DNA of 6,365 nt from assembly GCA_002293365.1 (NCBI GenBank), contig DBDD01000160.1, forward strand, positions 1 through 6,365. The letters run 5' to 3'. Position 1 is the first letter of the stretch; each line of letters starts with the position of its first letter. Source of the DNA: Christensenella sp. UBA941. GTDB taxonomy: Bacteria > Bacillota > Clostridia > Christensenellales > UBA941. The notes under the pieces were generated by a model. The model was not told where the DNA came from. It made no database searches and saw only the letters and a list, made by a program, of their open reading frames with translations. Of the stretch, positions 1 to 4,405 are shown piece by piece. Position numbers and translations under genes: made by a program.

Positions 1-1528
1 TCAGCTTTGTAAGCGCGCCGCGCTTTTGGAAATTCGCTAAAAAGGCGTTGCTGCCGTCCACGCCCGAGCCGTAAGCCTCGATCTCCCCGCGCAGCGCTTC
101 CATGCTCCTTTCAATGGCCTTGATCTGCCCCTCGAATTGCTCTTTCAGCGCGAAATACTCATCCTTGCCTATAGCGCCGCTCTTCCAGTCGGGATAGAGC
201 TCCAGCTTCATCCGCTCTATTCGGCGAAGCTCGGCCTCCTTATCGGTAAGCGCCCGCTCCAGGCGGCGGACGTCGTTTTTGCCCTTGCCTCTCGCGTTGA
301 TTGCCGAGACAAGCTCGTCCATTGATACCGCCAGCTGTATCTGATGCCGTATAGTCGTGAGCACGGCGTTTTCCAGCCTGTCGTGCCGGATGCAATGCTT
401 CGTACACGCCCCCTGCGACATCTTCTTGAACGTCGAGCACACATAATAGACGTACGTGCCGTACGGGTGCTCGTTTTTACGCCGGTTCATGGCCTTTCCG
501 CAGTCCGCGCAGCGCAGGAACCCGGAAAAGAGATGCAGCGCCCTCCCGCCCGGCGGCGTACGCGTGTCCCGGTGCAGCAGCTCCTGCGCCTTGGCGAACG
601 TCTCGTGGTCGATGATAGCCTCGTGCGTGTTCTCGATCTCGATCCATTTATCCTCCGGCTGTGCGACGGAAACCTGTACTTTATAGCTCTTAACCTTGTT
701 CTTGCCTTGCACGAGCGTCCCGGTGAGCATTTTGTTCGTCAAAACGCGCCGGACTGTGCTGTCTGGCCACAAGCCGTCGTTCTTCTCGCTCGACGTGTGG
801 CGGTAATTCAGCCCCTGCCGCCTCTTATATTCGGAGGGGTTCGGGACGCCCAATTCGTTAAGTCGCTTCGCTATGGTGATTATGCCACAGCCGCCGATGA
901 ACCAGCGGAAGATATCCTGGATGACGGACGCGGCGTATTCGTCGATTATGAGCCTGTTGCGGTCATTGGGGTCTTTCAAATAGCCATAGCAGGCGAATGC
1001 GCCGATGAATTTGCCGTTTTTGCGCTTCATGTCCAGCGAGCTGCGGACTTTTTGCGAGATATCGCGGCAATACTCGTCGTTCATGAGGTTCTTGAACGGC
1101 ACGAGAATCGTGTTCGTGGACTGCGGGTTCTTCTCGCTGTCGATCGTATCGTTGACGGAGATAAAGCGCACGTCCATGAAAGGGAAAATCTTCTCGATAT
1201 AGTTTCCAACGTCGATATAATTCCTGCCGAAGCGCGAAAGATCCTTTACGACGACGCAGTTTACGCGCTGGGCCTTGATATCCTCCATCAGCCGCGTGAA
1301 ATCCGGGCGGTCGAAATTTGTACCAGAATAGCCGTCGTCCACATACGTGTCGAAAACCTCGATATCCGCCTCAACCTCCGCGAATGATGTCAATAGGCCG
1401 CGCTGGTTGACGACGCTGTCGCTCTCCTCCTTATCACCGTCCTCGCGGGACAGCCGGATATAGAGCGCGGCGCTCCACTTTCGCTGTGCGTTTTTATTCT
1501 CGATGTTATAGCGGCTTTTACGCGCCAA
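1..1528 (-). CDS. Large serine recombinase, C-terminus cut by window edge
   Basis: Site-specific recombinase that would cut and rejoin attachment sites through a 5'-phosphoserine link, driving integration or excision of the element. 509 codons are visible with no stop before base 1. Domains in order: resolvase catalytic domain about residues 21-167, with YIRLSRED (23-30) carrying the nucleophile Ser27 and DLSRFGRNY (96-104) carrying the active-site arginines; Recombinase DNA-binding domain about 165-290; zinc ribbon with Cys340 and Cys343 (LRCADCGK) and Cys364, Cys375, Cys379 as further ligand candidates; charged coiled coil about 415-480; then the start of a C-terminal tail. Relatives are often about 530-560 residues, so only a few dozen residues are probably missing. 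Start: TTG at 1528, 7 bases after GGAGGT (1541-1536), giving MARKSRYN. In-frame ATGs at 1543 and 1573 are possible but poorly served by a ribosome binding site. The reading frame is intact and the catalytic residues are present. It lies 102 bases downstream of the small gene at 1631-1825. Confidence 0.95.
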   Translation of the reverse strand, partial: MARKSRYNIENKNAQRKWSAALYIRLSREDGDKEESDSVVNQRGLLTSFAEVEADIEVFDTYVDDGYSGTNFDRPDFTRLMEDIKAQRVNCVVVKDLSRFGRNYIDVGNYIEKIFPFMDVRFISVNDTIDSEKNPQSTNTILVPFKNLMNDEYCRDISQKVRSSLDMKRKNGKFIGAFACYGYLKDPNDRNRLIIDEYAASVIQDIFRWFIGGCGIITIAKRLNELGVPNPSEYKRRQGLNYRHTSSEKNDGLWPDSTVRRVLTNKMLTGTLVQGKNKVKSYKVQVSVAQPEDKWIEIENTHEAIIDHETFAKAQELLHRDTRTPPGGRALHLFSGFLRCADCGKAMNRRKNEHPYGTYVYYVCSTFKKMSQGACTKHCIRHDRLENAVLTTIRHQIQLAVSMDELVSAINARGKGKNDVRRLERALTDKEAELRRIERMKLELYPDWKSGAIGKDEYFALKEQFEGQIKAIERSMEALRGEIEAYGSGVDGSNAFLANFQKRGALTKL

Positions 1529-1541
1529 AAAGCATACCTCC
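1526..1541 (-). promoter_or_regulatory. Ribosome binding site and TTG start of the recombinase
   Basis: GGAGGT (1541-1536) is followed by a 7-base spacer and TTG (1528-1526). The only ATG inside the spacer (1535) is out of frame and meets TAA after five codons. The in-frame ATG at 1543 overlaps the Shine-Dalgarno itself and would have no proper site. This decides for the TTG start, which may also keep recombinase levels low (inference). Confidence 0.7.
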
Positions 1542-1630
1542 ATCCTTTGCTCAGATGGCCGTATGCTCCCCATTTGATTCTACACGTCGCCATCTTAACA
1601 GAAACGCGCACAAGGCGCAATACTTGAAAT
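1529..1630 (-). other. Leader between small gene and recombinase, weak promoter candidate
   Basis: This 102-base gap holds no gene of its own. Read on the minus strand it has a weak promoter-like pair, TTGCGC (1620-1615) and TAAGAT (1597-1592), 17 bases apart. It also has a 7-bp inverted repeat, AGATGGC at 1553-1559 and its complement at 1589-1595, with a 29-base loop upstream of the recombinase ribosome binding site. Both could arise by chance. A stop codon in the recombinase frame (1576-1574) limits how far upstream translation can begin. The recombinase could equally be read from a promoter ahead of the small gene. Confidence 0.25.
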
Positions 1631-1825
1631 TCAACTTATTGTGAGAGCTTTGACAAGGGCGTCTTGCAGCACCACGCCCTTTTCCGCGAACGCGATATTA
1701 ACGACAGTATCCCCCACGCGAAAGCGGTATGGATTCTCCACCGCATTTAAATAGCGCAGCATCCGATCAGATTTGTCCAAGGTATCGTCGATGCGCAGTT
1801 TCTCTATATCGACCAAATAGCTCAT
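1631..1825 (-). CDS. Small conserved-looking protein upstream of the recombinase (64 aa)
   Basis: Complete 64-residue protein starting MSYLVDIEKLRIDDTL and ending at TGA (1633-1631). The start ATG (1825) is preceded by a purine-rich GGAAAGGG, a moderate and rather close ribosome binding site. It has no signal peptide, membrane segment or cysteine. The N-terminal half is charged and probably helical; the C-terminal half (NPYRFRVGDTVVNIAF, then LQDALVKAL) looks like a short beta hairpin followed by a helix. From memory this pattern resembles small Firmicutes proteins found near recombinases on mobile elements (DUF6870- or TnpW-like: a G-x-x-V-V core followed by L-x-D), but I could not test this. 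It is in the same direction as, and 102 bases ahead of, the recombinase, so it may be cotranscribed. Function is unknown; a role in element maintenance or recombination control is only a guess. Confidence 0.72.
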   Translation of the reverse strand: MSYLVDIEKLRIDDTLDKSDRMLRYLNAVENPYRFRVGDTVVNIAFAEKGVVLQDALVKALTIS

Positions 1826-1892
1826 CCCTTTCCATGCTTAGTTAGTTTTGCCAATTGATGCTGCGTTATGCTTTCGCGCTGTTTCCGGCGAA

Positions 1893-1928
1893 CGCAAGAA
1901 AGCGCCGATTGCTCAGCGCCTTCTTGCG
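1893..1928. repeat. 13-bp imperfect inverted repeat with 10-base loop
   Basis: The arms CGCAAGAAAGCGC (1893-1905) and GCGCCTTCTTGCG (1916-1928) are complementary at 12 of 13 positions. The single mismatch is A against C on the plus strand, which becomes a G-U wobble in minus-strand RNA, so the hairpin is fully paired in a transcript running toward the recombinase. There is no U-run after it in the minus direction, and only a loose T-rich stretch after it on the plus strand, so it is a poor intrinsic terminator. It lies 68 bases ahead of the small gene's start codon, where an operator, leader hairpin or recombinase-binding site would be plausible. Confidence 0.75.
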
Positions 1929-1970
1929 GCATTCATTTGATTTTCACACGTTTAGCGATAGTTGGAGTTC

Positions 1971-2024
1971 ATGTCATGCCTGCCAATTTCTATGTCATGA
2001 CCCTTGCCATGACCCTTGCCAATT
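1971..2024. repeat. Cluster of short direct repeats (12-bp tandem pair plus diverged copy)
   Basis: CATGACCCTTGC occurs twice in exact tandem (1996-2007 and 2008-2019). A diverged copy precedes it: ATGTCATG followed by CCTGCC at 1971-1984, compared with ATGTCATGACCCTTGCC at 1992-2008. The first and last copies end in TGCCAATT (1981-1988 and 2017-2024), and the same octamer recurs at 1849-1856, next to the small gene's start. The array lies in non-coding DNA upstream of the recombinase module. It could bind a regulator or the recombinase, or be a slippage product. Confidence 0.75.
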
Positions 2025-2107
2025 CTTTCGCAGCGTGAATTACTTATTTGGTGTTTGCTTTCGTACTCCTTATTGTATATTTTCAAGATGAACGATGTTG
2101 CGATTAA

Positions 2108-2126
2108 TACAATACTATGTTAACAT
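2108..2126 (+). promoter_or_regulatory. Candidate -10 element and palindromic operator of the sugar operon
   Basis: TACAAT (2108-2113) matches five of six bases of the -10 consensus. A perfect 10-bp palindrome, ATGTTAACAT (2117-2126), lies just downstream, where transcription would begin, which is a classic repressor position. No good -35 hexamer lies at normal spacing, so an activator might be needed. An alternative reading is TTGCGA (2098-2103) with TAACAT (2121-2126), 17 bases apart, placing the palindrome over that -10. Either way the AT-rich stretch about 50-70 bases before the first gene is the most likely promoter region. This is inference from pattern only. Confidence 0.3.
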
Positions 2127-2176
2127 TTATTCATTCTTATATTAAACCCGATTAAAATGAAAAGGACTTTGCTGCC

Positions 2177-3493
2177 ATGCCTAAAATAGCATTTCTCGGC
2201 GCGGGAAGCACCATATTCGCCAAAAATATTCTTGGAGACTGTATCTATACTCCTGAAATCGGCGGCCTTACTATCGTGCTGCACGACATAAACGCCGCAC
2301 GTCTTGGCGATTCTCTAAGCATGGTACAAAACATGATCGGCGCAAGCGGGCGCAAGGACGTTTCCGTAAAAGCCGACACGGATCGCCGAAGCTCGCTGCA
2401 AAACGCCGATTATGTGGTGAACGCCGTTCAGGTGGGCGGATATAAGCCTTGTACGGTGGCGGACTTTGAAATCCCCCGAAAATACGGGCTTCGGCAGACG
2501 ATTGGCGATACGCTGGGCGTCGCCGGCATCTTCCGCACATTGCGTACTATTCCGGTACTCGAGTCGTTCGCTAGGGATATGGAGGCGGTTTGCCCGAAAG
2601 CGCAGCTGCTCAACTACTCCAATCCCATGGCCATGCTCTCGGGCTATTTACAAAAATATACGCCCATCAACACGATCGGCCTTTGTCACAGCGTGCAAAC
2701 CTGCGTACCCATGCTGTTGAAAACGCTGGAGATGGAGGAATACCTGGATAGCTGCCGGTGGGAGATCGCCGGTATCAACCATCAGGCGTGGCTGCTTAAA
2801 ATCGAGGATAAAGCGGGCAACGACCTCTATCCGGAAATCAAGCGGCGCGCGTCTGATCCTCACGGAGCTTATGATATGGACTGGGATTTGGTTCGGCTGG
2901 ACATGATGCGGCGCTTCGGCTATTACGTCACGGAGTCCTCCGAGCATAGCAGCGAGTATGTCCCTTGGTATATCAAGTCCAAATATCCGGAGCTCATAGA
3001 GCGATATAAAATCCCGCTGGATGAATATCCGCGCCGCTGCGAGAAGCAGATCGCGGACTGGGCGGCCATGCGGGAGGGCCTCGTAGGCGATAAGCCGCTG
3101 CATCATGAGAAATCCCACGAATTCGCGTCGCATATCATTAGGGCGATGGAAACAGGCGTACCGTATAAGCTCTATGCAAACGTTTTGAACACGGGGCTAA
3201 TCCCGAATTTACCCGCGGAAGCGTGCGTGGAGGTTCCTTGCCTTGTGGATCGCAATGGCGTGCAATCCTGCTACGTGGGGAATCTCCCCGAGCAGCTCGC
3301 CGCGATAAACCGCACGAACATCAACGTACAGCTTTTGGCGATGGAAGCCGCGCGTACGCGAAAGAAAGAACATATATACATGGCCGCCATGCTCGACCCG
3401 CACACGGCCGCGGAGCTCTCCATGGACGACATCGCGGCTATGTGTGACGATTTGCTGGAAGCCCATAAAGACTGGATGCCGCAGTACAAATAA
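2177..3493 (+). CDS. melA: GH4 NAD/Mn-dependent alpha-glycosidase, alpha-galactosidase (MelA) type
   Basis: Cytoplasmic glycosidase of family GH4, which cleaves by transient oxidation of the sugar and elimination using NAD+ and Mn2+. It is a complete 438-residue protein, a normal length, and close to E. coli MelA as I recall that sequence. Visible motifs: NAD-binding GAGSTIF (8-14); GGYKPCTVADFE (87-98); DTLGVAGIFRTLRTIP from Asp111; NYSNPMAM (146-153); CHSV (170-173) with the metal ligand Cys170; GINHQAW (199-205) with the metal ligand His202; ESSEHSSEYVPW (253-264); MLDPHTAA (405-412). In GH4 the CHSV signature marks alpha-galactosidases, while CHE is usual in alpha-glucosidases and other variants in phospho-glycosidases and glucuronidases. 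Likely substrates are melibiose- or raffinose-type alpha-galactosides, though the neighbouring GH65 gene leaves room for another alpha-glycoside. Start ATG follows AAGGA (2162-2166) by 10 bases. It is the first gene of the operon; the kinase begins 24 bases after its stop. No signal peptide. Confidence 0.93.
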   Translation: MPKIAFLGAGSTIFAKNILGDCIYTPEIGGLTIVLHDINAARLGDSLSMVQNMIGASGRKDVSVKADTDRRSSLQNADYVVNAVQVGGYKPCTVADFEIPRKYGLRQTIGDTLGVAGIFRTLRTIPVLESFARDMEAVCPKAQLLNYSNPMAMLSGYLQKYTPINTIGLCHSVQTCVPMLLKTLEMEEYLDSCRWEIAGINHQAWLLKIEDKAGNDLYPEIKRRASDPHGAYDMDWDLVRLDMMRRFGYYVTESSEHSSEYVPWYIKSKYPELIERYKIPLDEYPRRCEKQIADWAAMREGLVGDKPLHHEKSHEFASHIIRAMETGVPYKLYANVLNTGLIPNLPAEACVEVPCLVDRNGVQSCYVGNLPEQLAAINRTNINVQLLAMEAARTRKKEHIYMAAMLDPHTAAELSMDDIAAMCDDLLEAHKDWMPQYK

Positions 3494-3517
3494 CAGCGAT
3501 AAAACGGGAGAAAACGT

Positions 3518-4405
3518 ATGTATGACATAACATTTATCGGGCATGCTTGCTATGACGAAATCGTTCCTTTCGGCGGCGAAAAAACCGTTGCGCCCGGAAG
3601 CGCGGTGCTGTGCGGCGCGCTCGCCGCGGCGCGCATCGGCAAAAAGGTCGCCGTTATAACGAAGCTCAATCCGAAGGACGCCAACATCACAAAGGCTATG
3701 ACGGACGCCGGCGTCGAAGTATACGCGATACCCTCAAAAGAAACCTCGTACATGAGGGTAATTCACTCTTCGGCAAACGTGGACGAGCGCCAATTGATCC
3801 TGACGCACAATGCGGGTTTTTTTATGATGGATGAAATGCCGCCGATTCATACGGCATATATTCATTTAGCAGGCATATCGGACAGGGAATTTACACTGGA
3901 TTTCATCCGGGCCATAAGCGGAACCGCCAGTCTTTCAGCAGATATGCAGAGCTTTGTCCGCCAAGCCGGTTCGTCGGGAGAAGTGGCTTTTGGCGATTGC
4001 GCCAGTAAACGTGAAATTATCCGTCTCCTTGAAAAGGTCAAGCTCGACGTGGTGGAAGCCAGGCTATTAACAGATTGTGATGATATCTTCGCGGCGGCGA
4101 ATATTATAGAAGGCTGGGGCTGCCGCGAAATCGTGATTACGCAGGCGGAAGGCGTTCTCGCCCGCTTTGAAGGCAAAACGTATTACGAGCAATTCACAAA
4201 TAAAAGCGACGTCGGAAGAACGGGGCGCGGAGATACCACATTTGCGGCGTATTTAGCCAGAAGAATGGATCACGGCGTGCCAGAAGCCCTTGCGTTCGCG
4301 GCCGCGCTGGTTTCGATTAAAATGGAAACGCCGGGGCCGTTTTGCGGCAATCTGGGCGACGTTCTGCAAAGGATGAGAGATACGGAGGTTCAGCTATGCA
4401 AATGA
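3518..4405 (+). CDS. PfkB-superfamily carbohydrate kinase, non-canonical clade
   Basis: Probable ATP-dependent kinase of the ribokinase/PfkB superfamily, 295 residues, cytoplasmic, normal length. The C-terminal signature GRTGRGDTTFAAYLARR (233-249) gives the anion hole and the catalytic base Asp239. The usual middle residue of GAGD is Arg237 here. The N-terminal signature is also altered: residues 27-41 (GSAVLCGALAAARIG) replace the common GG-x-x-x-N form, with Cys32 where Asn is usual. The metal-binding NxxE motif reads DVVE (177-180). These changes place it in a side clade with the GRGDT pattern rather than among typical ribokinases, fructokinases or 6-phosphofructokinases. The substrate cannot be told; a sugar, polyol or aglycone freed by its neighbours is the natural guess. 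Start ATG follows GGGAG (3506-3510) by 7 bases. Its last codons overlap the GH65 start, so the two are probably translationally coupled. Confidence 0.85.
   Translation: MYDITFIGHACYDEIVPFGGEKTVAPGSAVLCGALAAARIGKKVAVITKLNPKDANITKAMTDAGVEVYAIPSKETSYMRVIHSSANVDERQLILTHNAGFFMMDEMPPIHTAYIHLAGISDREFTLDFIRAISGTASLSADMQSFVRQAGSSGEVAFGDCASKREIIRLLEKVKLDVVEARLLTDCDDIFAAANIIEGWGCREIVITQAEGVLARFEGKTYYEQFTNKSDVGRTGRGDTTFAAYLARRMDHGVPEALAFAAALVSIKMETPGPFCGNLGDVLQRMRDTEVQLCK
4384..4398 (+). promoter_or_regulatory. Internal ribosome binding site and start of the GH65 gene
   Basis: GGAGGT (4384-4389), inside the end of the kinase gene, is followed by 6 bases and ATG (4396). The kinase stop TGA is at 4403-4405, so the genes overlap by 10 bases. 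A second in-frame ATG at 4402 forms an ATGA overlap with that stop but lies 12 bases from the ribosome binding site, so 4396 is preferred. The arrangement implies coupled, roughly equal production of the two enzymes. Confidence 0.8.

Larger units (their letters stand above)
1..1825 (-). mobile_element. Recombination module of a putative integrative or transposable element (boundaries not seen)
   Basis: A large serine recombinase and a small protein gene are arranged in the same direction, which is typical of the integration/excision module of clostridial integrative elements (Tn4451/Tn5397-like elements, prophages, ICEs). No target duplication, attL/attR pair or element terminus can be recognised, so the coordinates mark only the module seen here. 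The element continues past the left edge, or ends there just after the recombinase gene, or extends right and carries the sugar operon. The repeats at 1893-2024 are candidates for an end or attachment region. Calling it mobile is inference from the recombinase family. Confidence 0.5.
1826..2176. other. Divergent intergenic region between element module and sugar operon
   Basis: These 351 bases separate the leftward recombinase module from the rightward sugar operon and hold no convincing gene. An open frame at 1855-2091 (plus strand) has no ribosome binding site and a repeat-driven, cysteine/phenylalanine-rich translation, so it is not called. From left to right the stretch holds an inverted repeat (1893-1928), direct repeats (1971-2024), then an AT-rich stretch (about 2040-2160) likely to contain the operon promoter. 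Base composition changes from mixed to AT-rich at about 2030. No clear terminator with a U-run is seen. An element boundary could lie here, but no duplicated site is visible. Confidence 0.6.

Noticed and set aside
344..1387. Long open frame (347 codons) on the plus strand, opposite the recombinase
   Set aside because: It lies wholly antisense to a clearly recognised recombinase with intact catalytic and zinc motifs. Its translation is Arg/Val/Leu-rich without a recognisable domain, as expected from the mirror of GC-biased codons.
1390..1620. Open frame of 76 codons on the minus strand overlapping the recombinase start
   Set aside because: It runs in another frame over the first part of the recombinase, which has the conserved YIRLSRED motif in its own frame.
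1893..1940. Intrinsic terminator built from the 13-bp inverted repeat
   Set aside because: There is no run of U after the stem in either direction, only scattered T residues on the plus strand, and no gene ends immediately before it.
1971..2024. CRISPR array
   Set aside because: The repeats are only 12-17 bases, are tandem or nearly so without spacers of uniform length, and no cas gene is present.
1855..2091. Open frame of 78 codons on the plus strand in the intergenic region
   Set aside because: No ribosome binding site, and it spans the inverted and direct repeats, so its translation (repeated CHDP) is explained by DNA repeats. No known protein pattern.
2648..3133. Open frame of 161 codons on the minus strand inside the GH4 gene
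   Set aside because: It is antisense to highly conserved GH4 sequence, with no domain or ribosome binding site that I could recognise.
2177..3493. 6-phospho-alpha-glucosidase or alpha-glucosidase of GH4
   Set aside because: The signature after the metal-binding cysteine is CHSV, typical of alpha-galactosidases, and the sequence follows MelA closely. Phospho-glycosidases usually carry other residues here (for example CDMP or CNVP). Specificity still needs assay.
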